Positions 33,600 through 46,546 of a stretch of DNA of 64,000 nucleotides are shown here, one piece after another. The notes beneath the pieces were generated by a model. The model was not told the origin of the DNA. It worked only from the letters and a program-made list of their open reading frames with translations, and did not search any database. The stretch's first letter is position 1. The number at the start of each line of letters is the position of its first letter. A program made the translations under genes and the position numbers. Source of the DNA: Clusia tigrina (taxonomy: Eukaryota > Arthropoda > Insecta > Diptera > Clusiidae); contig OV050032.1 in assembly GCA_920105625.2 (NCBI GenBank), forward strand, positions 202,472,258 through 202,536,257. Reading direction: 5' to 3'.

Positions 33600-35230
33600 A
33601 GAAAATGCAAAATAAGTGAGTGAATGAGTATTAAAATCGTAAAAGCGTATATTTGGTGAAATTAAGTATTTCTGAATTTTTTACTTAGCTGTGTATAAAA
33701 TGTATAAAAAATGTACAATATATTGAAAATGTAGAAAATATGTATAAATATAGAGAAAAGGACACCTTAAGGACAGAGTTTTTCACATCAGATAAATATG
33801 ATTAAAAAACATTCGTGAGTATAAAAGCCATAAAATATTTACGTTATGTAGAAAATGCAGAATCAGTGCCGGAATGTGTAGCAAAACTTTTTCAGATCCA
33901 TATCTTAGAAATCCAATATTTCCAGCTATGGACGGAAATGAAATTCAATTAAAAATATGAAGAAAATGCATAATTAGTGAGTGAGTGTGCACCAAAATGC
34001 CTCAGCGTCAAAAATTAGGGACATGATATGTCTCTGAATATTTTACATAACTGTGTATAAAATGTGTAAAACTTTAGATTACCTACGAAATGTATCAAAT
34101 TTGTATAAATATATATAAAAGGATACCTTACGGAGAAAGTTCTTGAAATCACATATATATGATTAAACAGGATGTGTGGGTAAAAAGGCTGTGAAAAATA
34201 TACTATATGTATAATATGTAAAAAATATCCTTAAGTGCATAATAAAATTTTATGTTTCAGAATATTCTACATGAGTGTGTAGAGGATGTGTAAAAACTTT
34301 AGAATGTGCCAAATATTTATATGTGTATATAAAAGCATAACGCAAAGCCAGACATGAAATCGGATGTATATGATAAAACAAGAGTTGTGGGTAGTTAAAC
34401 TGTAAAAAATTTACTATATGTAGAATATGTAAAATATATCCTTAAGTGCATAATAAAATCAATTTAAGTTAAATTTCAGTAAAATCAAGTTGTGGATAGA
34501 AAAGCTGTAAAAAATATCATACATGTAGAATATGTAAAGTATGTTCTTAATGCATAATAAAATCAATTTAGGACAAATTTCAGTAAAATCGATGTGGGTA
34601 GTAAACCAGAAAAAATCTGCATTATGTAGAATCTGTAAAATATGTCCTTAAAGCGTAATAAAATCAATTGAGGACAAATTTCGGTAAAATCGTATGTTTC
34701 GAAATATTCTACATGCGTGTGTAGAAAATGTGTAAAAACTTTAAAGTGTGCCAAATATTTATCTGTGTATATGTATATATAAGCGTAACGCAAAGCCAGA
34801 CATGAAATCAGATGTATACGATAAAACAAGAGTTGTGGGTAGTAAAGCTGTAAACAATTTACTATATGTAGAATATGTAAAAATGTGTAGAAAATGTGTA
34901 AAAAGCGCATATACAATTTGCAGACACTGTAAAATATCCAGGAAATACACAAAACTTAAAATCTGGTAGCAAATACGTATTAAGATGGCACAGGCACTGA
35001 CTTGAATGAAGATGTTTATTTCAAAGTATTCTACATGTGGGTGTAAAACACATGTAAACAAATATATTTAAAAAGTGTAGAAAATATTAATAGATACGTA
35101 TTAGGCTGAAGTTTAGCGGTATACTGTGTTCCTGTATATGCTATAATCGTAGTAGAAAATGTGTATTATATGTAGAATAAGTGTAAGCTATGTAGAGTAT
35201 CGAAACAAAAGTAGAATAAGTGCCTAAATT
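33600..35230. repeat. Diverged A+T-rich satellite with 'tgtagaaaatgtgtaaaa' words
   Basis: Units of about 104 bp are clear at 34450-34700 ('aaatcaattta(g/a)gacaaatttc' near 34452, 34562 and 34664). A larger block ('gccagacatgaaatc' through 'tatatgtagaatatgtaaaa') recurs near 34345 and 34795, about 450 bp apart. The core word is the reverse complement of the core word of the 13.5-15.5 kb satellite. Confidence 0.85.
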
Positions 35231-35808
35231 GGAGCTTTTAACAAAATATTTTAACCCTGCTGTCCAAATTCTACTAAGATCCATTTAAGCGTAATGGAAA
35301 CTGATTCCTGTGGTGAAGTTGGGTAGTTAATTTAAATAAATACTTTCTACGCCCTACTTCTTTCAGGAACATAATGTGCACATTGAGTCCTTTTAAATTG
35401 TATTCATGTTGATTATGAGAACAGTGTTCTGTAGGAGATCTTGTCGGAACTCTAATGTGACAATGATTTAGGTTCACATAGAATGCATTGGAGTATTGGA
35501 GCAAATATCAGAAAGCATACCCATACATCTTACTCAATAAGTGAGTCCTCAGTATGGTCATTTTGCATAACTTGAAACTCTCGGATGTATGAATCAATGC
35601 TTCCATGCAACAATTGCGGCTTCATTAGAGACAAATCTCCAAACCGCAGGGAGACAATAAAGCACTGTGGCACTGTGAAAGCATTAAAACAACAATATAA
35701 TAGCTTTATAGTTATAACATTTCAAACTTCATAAATAAAGCCCTATAAGGTCTTATGTAGCCAATTAATAGAGCTCAGAGTTAGAATTGCGTGGAAGATG
35801 AATGCGTG
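35231..35808. other. Gene-free stretch
   Basis: No repeat, exon or RNA can be supported. Confidence 0.35.
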
Positions 35809-35920
35809 AAGTGAGACTCTGCTTGTGAGACTCTGCTTGTGAGAATCTGCTTGTGAGACTCTGCTTGTGAGATTCTGCTTGTGAGACTCTGCTTGTGAGA
35901 CTCTACTTGTGAGCAACTGC
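35809..35920. repeat. 14-bp minisatellite (GTGAGACTCTGCTT) x8
   Basis: Eight head-to-tail copies, five or six nearly perfect. The minus frame reads a repeated SHKQSLTSRVSQAE peptide from the 14 bp period. Confidence 0.93.
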
Positions 35921-37233
35921 ATGAAACCCGAAGGTGTATCGAACCAGCCTGCGTATATACTAACAAACACAGCTACCGCCCACATAAGCCTTAAGGACAA
36001 ACTGCACGACTAAGTCCCACTGTGGCTAAGGTCATTACTGACTTAGTGAACAATTTTATGAATACAACATCAACAGAAGCAACTCCGCAGCTGGTCAGCT
36101 AAGCGAGTCATTCGTACAGAGAGGAGCATGTTTTATAAAGATGCTTCGATGGCGATATCTCAAAGACGAGGACAGTTGGGTGGGCATCAATGCTCCACCC
36201 AACAAAACACACACATCCACTCAGAAAAAATAAAGTCAAATAAACCCGCGAGAAACAGGAGACTACAGCAGCAGCAGCAGCAGCACAGAACACAAAAGCA
36301 CAAAAGACCGAAACAAAACAAAACAAATAAGGAAAACGAAAACGAAAACTGAAGCAAAACACAAAAGCACACACAGAACAACAAGGAACAGATAAAAATA
36401 TATAAATAACAAATTAAAAAGAATAAATAAAAGAACAAGCAGCGAAAACGACAGACAAGAGTGAACTTAACTTCGCTAACAACAGCCACGGACCAGGAGA
36501 GCCGCTGCAGCAGCAACATCAGCGGTGGCAGCGGTGGCAGCGGTGGCCACAAAGGCAATAATCGCCACAACTTCTTTACAACTCGCACACACAATTCTGT
36601 TTGTGCTCGACGAACGGCGGCAACAACCACGCCAGCAGCAGCAGCAGCAACAACCACGACAGCAGCGGCAGCAACAACCACGATAGCGGCAACAACAAAC
36701 ACAATAACAACTATAAATACAACAACGGCAACGACAAGAAAACAACAGCTTAAATGTATTAAACAAAATAAATAGCTGCCAGTTTGGCAAATATGCTTAA
36801 ATTAATGAAGAGAGTTCTTGGCAGCTTCAAATATGAAATAATCACCATGCCTACGAGCGGCTAATTCCAACTAAAATAAAGCCAACCGCAGCTCTGTGTG
36901 TGCATCGCAGTCTCTCTGTGTGCGTGTGTGTGTGTGCGTGTGTGTGTGTGTGTGTGTTCATGTGTGTGTCAGTTTGTAACTCAACTATTTCCAAACTTAA
37001 CCTTGAACAACTTTAAAATAGTCGAAGAAGATGATTTATTTGGGTGTGTGGAATTTTGCAGGCTTTTCGCTTGTCGATTTTTCTTCTTCGGGGGTTTTTT
37101 GTTAAATATTTATTTAATTATATTATTATTATTATAATATATAATATAAGAAGTAAAGAATGTTTATAGTCGGTCTGATACTGACGCTCAACTTTACTTA
37201 CTTCAGCAGATTCAAAATGATTGATTTTAGCTG
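35921..37233. other. Gene-free stretch rich in triplet microsatellites
   Basis: (CAG)n at about 36267-36286, (GGCAGC)-like runs at 36520-36550, (CAG/CAA/ACG)n at 36620-36740 and (GT)n at 36897-36968. The A-rich segment 36290-36440 explains the Lys/Asn-rich frames. No gene is supported. Confidence 0.5.
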
Positions 37234-37660
37234 CCAGGACAACAGATGTCTGGCACATTGGAAGCGAGGGAGGGCAAGGTCGAGGACATAGGCATGAATG
37301 TAAGCGTGGGCGTGACCATGACCGTGGGTATGGTCATGGTGATGCTCCAATTTTCACCAAATTCGACCCAGCCCGAGAACTTGGTATCGAATTTTATATT
37401 TCTCTTTAGTCAGAACAACGAATGCTTAGGATATTGGAAGTGAGAGAGGGCATAGGCAAGGCTATGGGCATAGGCGAGGGCATGGGCATAGGCGAGGGCA
37501 TGGGCATAGGCGTGAGCGTGTCCGTGACCGTGGGTGTGGTCGTGCCCATTTTCATGCTGCAATTTTCACCAAATTTGACCCTGCTTTGTTTTGCCTTTTA
37601 TATTTCACTTATCAGCCTCAAATTTGACTCCGGTGGTGATTTCGCCTCATCAAAATTTAC
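37234..37660. repeat. ~185-bp duplication containing a 12-bp minisatellite
   Basis: Two copies share the order 'attggaag(c/t)gag(g/a)gagggca', 'gtgaccgtggg' and 'caattttcaccaaatt(c/t)gac', near 37255 and 37430. The second holds a short array of 'gggcataggcga' at about 37465-37512. Confidence 0.8.
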
Positions 37661-37904
37661 TCTTACGAGTATTTTCCAAAAATTAACCTCTCAGGCTGTA
37701 AGCAGTTCATCGTAGTAGAGATCACACAGGGAAGATAGAGTCAGGGTACGTTAATACAACTATAACAGAGGAAGAGGGAGTACGTTTATGACCCATTTCA
37801 CACATCTGAGGAACCAATTTGTAAAAGGGGAGGCAACAAGAGAAGCAATATCGTAGTAATGCAGCATAGTCGTAGGTTAGGTTAACTACGAGACCTGCAA
37901 GGTC

Positions 37905-38375
37905 CGTTGCGATGCCAGATGGATGTCCGTTTAAAAGTCGTAATATGGAGCTGTAAAAAGAGAGATGCCCTTAGCGAACTTTCAGAGCTGGGACCTCGTC
38001 CAGTCTCTCAAACCAGGGGCTCCCAGGTAAGCCAGGCGCGCTTTGCGATTCCTTGGCATAGGCACAGGGGATGCTCACTAATGAGATGACGAAAACCGTT
38101 TGGGACCACTTTCTATTATAAAATTCATCAATATCTTTCAAAGCTACACAATACCAAATGCTCCCTTTGTGTGATGGTGTGATGGTGTGATGATGATTGC
38201 TGATGATTGCGTGGCATAGGCGCAAAAGATGCTCCAAACTTTCCTGGTGCCCTGCTCCCCACATATCTTATAATCGTCTTTGTTCGCAAGTCCCATCCTT
38301 TTAGCGTGTACCACCGTTAGCCAGTGATTCGTCAGTGTGCCTACAATTGTTCTCCAATCCTTTTCAGGGTCTGCC
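37905..38375 (-). pseudogene. LINE C-terminal/3' remnants (two partial copies)
   Basis: The minus strand, read from 38375 down, gives the C-terminal region of insect LINE ORF2: LTNHWLTVVHAKRMGL, then C-G and ESLEHLLRLCHAI after a frameshift near 38265. Further on, EFYNRKWSQTV resembles an ORF2 end. A second run (HPLCLCQGIAKR, then GSPWFERLDEVPALK, about 38075-37985) repeats the same motif region. So two truncated ends appear joined. No intact frame remains. Confidence 0.7.
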
Positions 38376-38605
38376 ACATATAACGAGGTATGTAGGAAGT
38401 GCAGGGCGAGGGATGGAAAGGAGACTGTGGAACATCTCTTATACGTATGTCCCGCGTTATCAAGAATACGCTTAAAGTGCTTGGTGCCCCACAATTTGGA
38501 ATGTTTGTATACGTCTCAGGATTGGGGCTTCAAGCACTCCTGAGATGCGCTAAAGTGGTCCTACAAGATGCCTACTACAACTCTACGTAGTGGACTAGCT
38601 CGATC
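38365..38605 (+). pseudogene. LINE C-terminal remnant on the opposite strand
   Basis: The plus strand reads VCRKCRARDGKETVEHLLYV then CPALSRIRLK, the C-x2-C...H...C knuckle typical of ORF2 C termini in RNase H-bearing insect LINEs. It abuts the minus-strand remnants head to head near 38370. Truncated at its 5' side. Confidence 0.75.
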
Positions 38606-38639
38606 TGGCTGAATCGGCTGCTTTCCAATATTCTAAGCC

Positions 38640-40800
38640 AAAAATTTAATTTTAAATTAATTGGAAAAGTTATTTAAAAAAAAAAACAAATTATAAAATA
38701 AAATTCTTTAAATTATTTTTCAAATAAATTTTTTTAAACATTTTTCAAAAAAATTCTTTTTAATTTTTTTTCAAATAAATTTACTTTTTTAATATTTGAA
38801 AAATAATTTTTGCTTTTAAATTATTTTTCAAATAAATTTTTTTCTTAATTATTTATCGAAATAAAAAAAATTGAAAATTAATTTTAAATAATTTTTAAAA
38901 CAAATTTATTCAAAATAATTTTTCAAATAAATTTATTTCAATTATATTTTTTTTACAATATTAACTTTCGTACGAGTATTTTGTATTGTTATTGCAAAAA
39001 CATTTAAATTTAAAATTTGACTTTTATTAAATTGGAAAAATTTATTAAAAAAGAGGAATTATAAAATACATTTTTTTATTAATTTTTAATTTCATTTATT
39101 TTGAATTATTTTTCAACTAATTATTTAAAATAATTTTTTAAATAAATTTATTTTTAAATATTTTTCAAGTAAATATTTTTTATTCCATTTATTTTAAAAA
39201 ATTTATTTGAAAAATTTTTCTCAAATTATTTTTCAAATAATTTAGTTTTCAATGATTTTTCATATCAATTTATTTTTAACTATTTTTCAAATGAATTTTT
39301 TTAAAATAATTTATCAAATTTTTTATTTTAAATAGTTTTTCAAAAGAATTATTTAACATTTTTTTTTTTTTAATAATTTTTTTAATTATTTTCCATATTA
39401 ATTTATTTTAAAATATTTGTCAAACAAATTGTTTTAAATTATGTATTTTTTAAATTAATATATTTTGAATTTTTTCAAATAAATTTCTTTAAAATTATTT
39501 CCCATATTAATTTATTTAAATTTTTGATTAAATAAATTTTTTAAATTATGTTTTTAATAAATTTATTTTAAATAATTTTTCACTGAATTAATTTCAAATA
39601 ATAAATTATTTTGAATTATTTTTAAAAAAAAATTTTTTTAAATTATTTATCAATTATTTTTTAAACAAATTTTTTAAATTATTCATCAAACGAATTTTTT
39701 TAAATTATTTTTTAAACAAATTTTTTAAATTATTCATCAAATGAATTTTTTAAAATTATTTTTAAATAAATTTATTTTAAAATTATGATTTTAATAAATT
39801 TATTTTAAATAATTTTTCACTGAATTAATTTCAAATAATAAATTTTTTTGAATTATTTTTTAAACAATTTTTTTAAAATTATTTATCAATTATTTTTTAA
39901 ACAAATTTTTTTTAATTATTTATCAATTATTTTTTAAACAAATTTTTTAAATTATTTATGAAACGAATTTTTTTAAATTATTTTTAAATAAATTTATTTT
40001 AAATTATTTATCAAATGAATTTTTTAGAATTATTTTTAAATAAATTTATTTTATATTATTTTTCAAATACATTTTTTAAAATTAATTTTTAAATATATTT
40101 TTTTGAATAATTTTTTTAATAGATTTTTTAAATTATTTATCAAATGAATTTTTTTAAATTATTTTTAAATAAATTTATTTTAAATAATTTATCAAATAAA
40201 TATTTTTTAAACAATTTTTGAAATTATTTATAAAACAAATTTTTTTTTTTAATAAATTTTTTTCAAATTATTTATGAAATAAATTTTGTTTAAACTATTT
40301 TTCAAATTTATTTTTATATAATTATTTTTCAATTAATTTTTTTTTATTATTTTTCAAATTTATTTTTTTGGATAGTTTTACAAAAAATATTTTCTTAAAT
40401 TATTTTTTTAATTAATTTATTTTGAATTTCTTTCAAATAAATTAATTTTAAATTATTTTCCATATTAATTTATATGAATTTATTTTTCAAATTTACTTAC
40501 ATTAAATTATTTATAAATAAACTTTTTAAACTATCTTTCAAATTAATTTGTTTTAAATTATTTCAATTTTTTGCATTTTTATCTTTTTTGCAAAAATTTG
40601 TGTTTTTACTTTTTTTGCAAAAACATTTGAGTTGAATTTAATATTAAACTAAAATAATACGAAAAAAATAGGTAAATAATTTTAAAAAATTAATTTTGAT
40701 CAGAAATTATTTTGAAAAAATTTAGTTTTTCATTACAAATTATTTGTTAATCATTTGAAAAAAATTAAATTTTTGTTTTTTTATCCTTTTTGGTCAAATC
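38640..40800. repeat. 2.1-kb extreme A+T repeat block
   Basis: Almost entirely A and T, built from 'aaattatttttcaaataaat' variants. A longer block ('aataatttttcactgaatta') recurs near 39565 and 39804, about 239 bp apart, showing tandem amplification. It has properties expected of a scaffold/matrix attachment or easily unwound region (inference). Confidence 0.9.
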
Positions 40801-41849
40801 GTTGGTTGCGTTTTTATTGGAGTCAATTTTATCGCATTAGATTCGCCAACATTGCGACCAACAAACGTTAACAAATTTGGCAATAAATTTAATTTTAATA
40901 ATTTTGTGAGCATTTAATTGTTTGTTTTTGTTACAAAATTTTGTAGCTAAATGAATTTTTTTTGAATGCTTTAATTATTAAACTTTTCGTGTGTGTTTTT
41001 GTGCTCATTTGTTTGCAGTTGAAGCCGCGTTCTTGTTGTTGGCGCACAACCACAACACAATTGATTGCAGTTAAGCTGGTTTTCTTACCGATAAAAAAGT
41101 CCCCTGATAATCGGGCATTATTATTTTTTCGCTGATTTATGATATTGAAAACAAAGGCAAACAAACACAACTCAAAGTACGAAAAAACTTGAAAATTTAA
41201 TTTTGTGTAATTAAATTCAAAATGGAAGTTTTTGCTTTCGAAATATCGCAGCCGCAGAGGACAGGGAAGAAGCGGCTGAAGCGAGAAGAGAAGAAGCGGC
41301 TGAAGAGCGTATAGAAAAATAGCGTCCCCCTCTCTCCCCAACTGCGAAATGGCAGTGGTGACGCCCATAAAAATAACGTCGCGCAGGCAACTGCAATAAG
41401 CGCAGTCACGGAGAGTGCTGTGATGGATGAAGCTTGCTCGATGATGCTTGCTGTAGTCATACTAGAATGCGCTCCAAGAGTCCATGAAGCTTGCTGTAAT
41501 CATACTGGAAAGAGCTCCAAGTGCCAATGTTGCTGGTTGTAGTCATACTGGAAAGAGCCCCAAAGTGCTGAGGACTGAGCCATAACTTCGGTTCGACCCC
41601 TCTGGAGCACGCAAAGTATTCAACACATGTTTGGATAGATTCTCAAAAATTTGTTGATGGAAAACTCACACCTTAAATTCGACCCAGCTTTTAGAGATCT
41701 TCATTTAGAATGCGTCACTGGAAGAATTTGACTTTACTTATTACTCATATAGAGGTCTAAGTTACGAGTACTTTTGTACTGATCCCTGAGGAGGATGTTT
41801 TTGAATTTCACTGCACTAAGGAAAATTATACCACGGTTAATATCAATAT
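40801..41849. other. Gene-free stretch with a short triplicated segment
   Basis: 'gctgtagtcatactgga(a)' followed by 'gctccaag' occurs three times at about 41449-41575, with spacing near 40-45 bp. 41250-41310 has two copies of 'gaagaagcggctgaag'. No exon is supported. Confidence 0.5.
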
Positions 41850-42970
41850 AGTGAAGAACATAAGCGATTAGTTCGATCACTGGACTGTGTCAAATAACTC
41901 TGAATCCATATTGACAAGAAAATAAGCGAATAGTTTGATCACTGGACTGTGCCAGTAATACAAAATCCATATTACCAAGAAAATGAGCTAATAGTGCAAT
42001 CACTGGATTGCCTCCAGTAATTCTGAATCCACATTCCCAAGAAAATTATCTAATAGTTCGATCACTGGATTGTGTCCAATAACTCCGAATATTATATTGT
42101 CAAGAAAATTAGTTTATCATTCGATCACTGGAATCAATATTGCAAGTAAATTAGTTTATCATTCGATCACTGGAATATCCCCAGTAATTCTGAATCCACA
42201 TTCCCAAGAAAATTATCTAATAGTTCGATCACTGGACTGTGTCCAATAACTCTGAATCCATATTACCAAGAAAATGAGCTAATAGTGCAATCACTGGACT
42301 ATGTGCCCATTAACTCTGAATCAATATTGCCAAGAACATTAGTTAATAGTTCGATCACTGGATTGTGTCTAAAAATTCTGAATCCAAGAAACTGAACAAA
42401 TAGTGCAATCACTGGATTGCCTCCAGTAATTCTGAATCCACATTCCCAAGAAAATTATCTAATAGTTCGATCACTGGATTGTGTCCAATAACTCCGAATA
42501 TTGTATTGACAAGAAAATTAGTTTATCATTCGATCACTGGATTGTCTTGAATCAATATTGCAAGAAAATAAGTTTTTCATTTGATCACTGGAATATGCCC
42601 AATAATCCTGTAACCATATTGCCAAGAAAATTATCTAATAGTTCGATCACTGGACTGTGTCCAATAACTCTGAATCCATATTACCAAGAAAATGAGCTAA
42701 TAGTGCAATCACTGGACTATGTACCCATTAACTCTGAATCAATATTGCCAAGAACATTAGTTAATAGTTCGATCACTGGATTGTGTCCAATAACTCCGAA
42801 TATTGTATTGACAAGAAAATTAGTTTATCATTCGATCACTGGATTGTCTTGAATCAATATTGCAAGAAAATAAGTTTTTCATTTGATCACTGGAATATGC
42901 CCAATAATCCTGTAACCATATTGCCAAGAAAATTAGTTATTCATTAATAATTAAATCACTGGATTATATT
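41850..42970. repeat. ~62-bp tandem array with higher-order repeats
   Basis: The unit is marked by 'ttcgatcactgga' and ends in 'ccaagaaaatta', about 18 copies. Multi-unit blocks are duplicated: a block near 42210-42370 recurs at 42630-42790, and one near 42478-42636 recurs at 42780-42936 almost unchanged (offset about 302 bp). A lone unit of the family sits at 58535-58600. Confidence 0.93.
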
Positions 42971-44814
42971 CTGAATCGTTTGTTTGATTATTGAATGTAG
43001 GAGAAGTTGATCCATCCCATGCCTCATGGTATGACAGCCAGAGCCAAAACCCTCAAAATATCTTCTCATTAATGAGATGGCGGATGCCGCATTGGACCAA
43101 TTGTAAAGTGAAAAAATGCCATTCTAACACTGCTCACTGAGATCCACTTCCTTTTTATATATGATCAAGCTCAATTGTGTCCCTTAAAACTTCCAACTAA
43201 TCATAGTCATGAAAACATCTCATCTTTTGATTAGTCCAATATACGATATTAAGTTCATGATCTCTTTCTACGGACAGCGAAACAACAGTCTCGCAAAGGT
43301 TTCTCAAATTTTATAGGACTTCTTTTACAAGTACCTTCTTTTATCTGCTTTATGAATCCTAGCACACATACATCCTTGTAAGCCACGTTGTTCTAGAACT
43401 AAAACTGTGAACAAGCTTCTCAGTGGACATTGTACCACTGAGTTCCTCAAACAGCGAAATCTCAATTGCTCACAAATCGTACAGGACAGTGCAGAGGTCT
43501 CGTAATTCTGTTACTCACACCTCCGCTTATCTCCGTTATATATCCGAGCATATATAAATCCTTGTAAGCCACGCTGCTCTACTAATAGCACTGTGAAGGA
43601 GCTTCATCCTCAATGTAAATTGTACCACTCAGTTCATCAAACACCTGGCAATCAAAGGAATAATTGAGGACGATGCTTGTACTACACAGAAAAAAGGAGA
43701 CAACAGTCGAACAACAAGAGGAAGGCTTCTGTGTAGACCTTCCTAACAAGAATATTCCCTCAGGTTTTGGCACAAAAACATGTCAATAGGAACTTTCCTA
43801 TTTTCTTCATATCCATTCTGAAGGTAATAACCTCCACTAGGACTGACAGTGTCACTGCGTTGATCTAAACAGGCATCCCAGCTGTTCCTCACACTCTGCT
43901 TACTTTCAGCTGCAACCACAAAATCCATCCACCAAAGGGATGCATAGCCAGATTTCTGGTAAATACCAAAGTCATGGCCAAACCGTAGACAAGGACTCGT
44001 ATCGCAACACAGCAGCTGGCAAGTTTGTTTCTCTTTAATTTGGCTCCACCCTCCTATTTACTAATATAAATTAATAACTTATGCAAAGTGTGGTTGGCCA
44101 CATTGAAAGGATGCACGAGTAGCAGGCAAACTTTTCAACTCCTGCTCATGGAGTCAGCAGACCATCCTTTCAAATACACTTTTGTGCGTGTATTTCTTTG
44201 TGAAGTCGGACCCCATTTAATATGCCCTTGGAATTTATTTAGGGAAGACTTCTATTTTAGCAAACTTTTCGAACATTTTGAGACTTTTGTAGCGGCTTTT
44301 CACGTGTCGAAATTGAAAAGTGGCTTCTTTGGCAACACAAAAATCGTCCTGATAAAAAATCACGCCAATATGCAAGCGCAACTTTACCCTCGAAGCGAAC
44401 AAAACGCTCTCAAGTGTGATTTTCATTTTGATAATTACGCTGCTGGAGTAGGGAAAAAGCTGCCAAGGATGGCATGGAAAGTCAAGGATTTAAATCCCAG
44501 ACTGATCTGTTGGGTTCACGTCACTACTGTTCTTTGGCTCTAAGAGTGCTTATATACCGGGTGGTAGAACATATAACAAGGAATGGCAACACTTCACAGA
44601 GGCAGTGGGTGTGCATGGGAGGATTCCGAGTAGCTCAATTACTACACAAGATGGCGCTGACATTGTAAGGGGAGATGTCAGAATCACCTGAACATACTTA
44701 GCATCTGTCTAAAAGATAACATACCAAAAGAAGCCGCCAAAAGGATCCACCAAGACTGGAGTTCTCAGTCCCAGGGTGTTGGACACACTTGAAGAATTCT
44801 GCTATAAGCACCAA
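42971..44814. other. Gene-free stretch
   Basis: The 43140-43640 segment has two loosely similar halves ('ccttgtaagccacg(t/c)tg' near 43373 and 43560, with 'ctctttctac/cttctttt' words). A 151-codon plus frame at 44088-44543 lacks any recognised domain. Confidence 0.45.
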
Positions 44815-45215
44815 TAATAGCTACGAGTTTTATACACCGATGGGTCCATAGAAGAAGTGTGAAACTAGAGCAGGAAAATGGGGAACAAGTTTCTAAAAGT
44901 TTCGCTCTGTGGGAAAAATCCCCCACCAACCATCAAGCAGACATCCCACGAGAGTGTCTAGAAGATCACATACCAAAAGTATCCACTGGAAGTCCATCTA
45001 GAGTGGAATCTACTGTCAAAGTCAGAGTTATGGACAAATTTGGAGAACTCTGCTAACTCCTGTTTATAGCAGAGTTCTCCAAATTTCTTCATTAGACTTA
45101 CGACCCTATACAACGGAGGTTCAATAAGAGAGGATGCAAAACCAGAGCAGGAAAATGGGTACCAAGTTTCTAAATGTTTCGCTGCATGGAAAAATCCCCC
45201 ACTAACGTTGACTTC
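44815..45215 (+). repeat. Duplicated segment, possibly from a LINE RNase H region
   Basis: 'agagcaggaaaatggg' followed by '(a)caagtttctaaa' and 'gtttcgct' occurs near 44865 and 45150. Just upstream of the first copy one frame reads LYTDGS, a motif found at the start of retroelement RNase H domains. The second copy has a frameshifted YT-(D)GGS-like match. The duplication is clear; the RNase H origin is tentative. Confidence 0.5.
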
Positions 45216-45246
45216 ATTGACATTCTACATGGAAAGTTGTCTTCAT

Positions 45247-45390
45247 AAGGAGCCAACTGGGACCAGTCATCCTCATTGTTGGCTCGACGGTCCTAGTTGA
45301 CCCTTGACCTCCCACCACTGGGGCCAGTCATCCGCATTGTTGAATCGATGGTGCTAGTTGAACCTTGACCTCACACCACTGGTGCCAGTA
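45247..45390. repeat. Two tandem ~61-bp units
   Basis: 'ccagtcatcc(t/g)cattgttg' recurs at about 45263 and 45324, followed by 'ctagttga' and 'ccttgacctc'. A third partial copy ends near 45388. Confidence 0.8.
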
Positions 45391-46499
45391 TACATATATA
45401 AAGTCTTCTTAGAGTCCTCCTCTATATATTTGATCGAAAAGTCAATCCCGCAATGCTCAAGGCTGTGAAATCAATTGTCCCAGTTTCGAAACTAGTCGAC
45501 TGCCTTCAGGACTTGCCATGAAATGGTGTTGCCATTCCTTTCACAGGCAATGGTCCATTCGAGGCCTCCACGAACTACCTTAAACCTACGAGCCACCTTT
45601 AAAATGTTTTCAAATGATCCCATAAAAGAAAAATTCTATAATTGAGTTCAATTTGAAAGATCCGATAATTGAGTACCAGTTTTTCTTAGATGGAGTCGAA
45701 AACCCACAAAGCGACGGAGCAGGTGTCTGGCACGGAGGAAATACATACGCGAATATGTCACCTTGTGGTGAAACACGACTCCACCCCAAATACCCGAAGA
45801 AACTCCCAACTTGGACACCAGAACAAAAGAAGCCAATCAAAAACCGTCCCCAGCATCAACTCAGTGTGAAGCCACGAGTGCCTCATGAAATGATTGCTTT
45901 CCCTGGAAATTCTTCGTATTACGTGTAACAACCCACTTATTGCTCATAGCTCCTGACCTCCCTCACATATGTGATGAAGAGGACTTTAATTTTCCATCAA
46001 GTTCTTTAAAAAGTGATTTTAGGAGTAATTTAAGTAGCCAAACTAATGAAACGAACGGAAACTTTTCCAAGGTGGGACACTGGAGACTCCTTCTGAATAG
46101 TGCAAAGTGGCCAAGAGGATGGTTGATTAGCACGAATAAAGCAGGGCCCAGCAGGCGGGCACAGCAGGCTCCTAACTTCAGGTAGAGATCTGTGGAAATT
46201 GTTGATGACTTAAGTAAGTGCAGCAGAATCGAAAGGAAGCGCATTTGTGTTGCAGACGTAGGTGCAGGGGGAGGGGGGGAATCAACTTGCAAAGCTAAAG
46301 GCGTATTGAAACTATTGCCGAGAATTGAGAGCAGAAAATAAAATGCCAAAATAAAGGAATACGTTCACAGAACAGAACAAAAAATTGCCGCCATGCATAT
46401 TCAGCAATGAGGAATTTGCATGCGGCACAATGACAACGAATGAAATGACTAAACTTTCAACAAAAGCATAGTTTAATTGTTGTTGTTGTTATTGTTGGA

Positions 46500-46546
<47 letters not shown>

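Noticed and set aside
41850..42970. CRISPR-like appearance (repeats at ~62-bp spacing)
   Set aside because: The whole unit is repeated, not a short repeat separated by unique spacers, and the genome is eukaryotic.
44088..44543. 151-codon plus-strand frame
   Set aside because: No recognisable domain, signal or splice partner; composition resembles flanking noncoding DNA.
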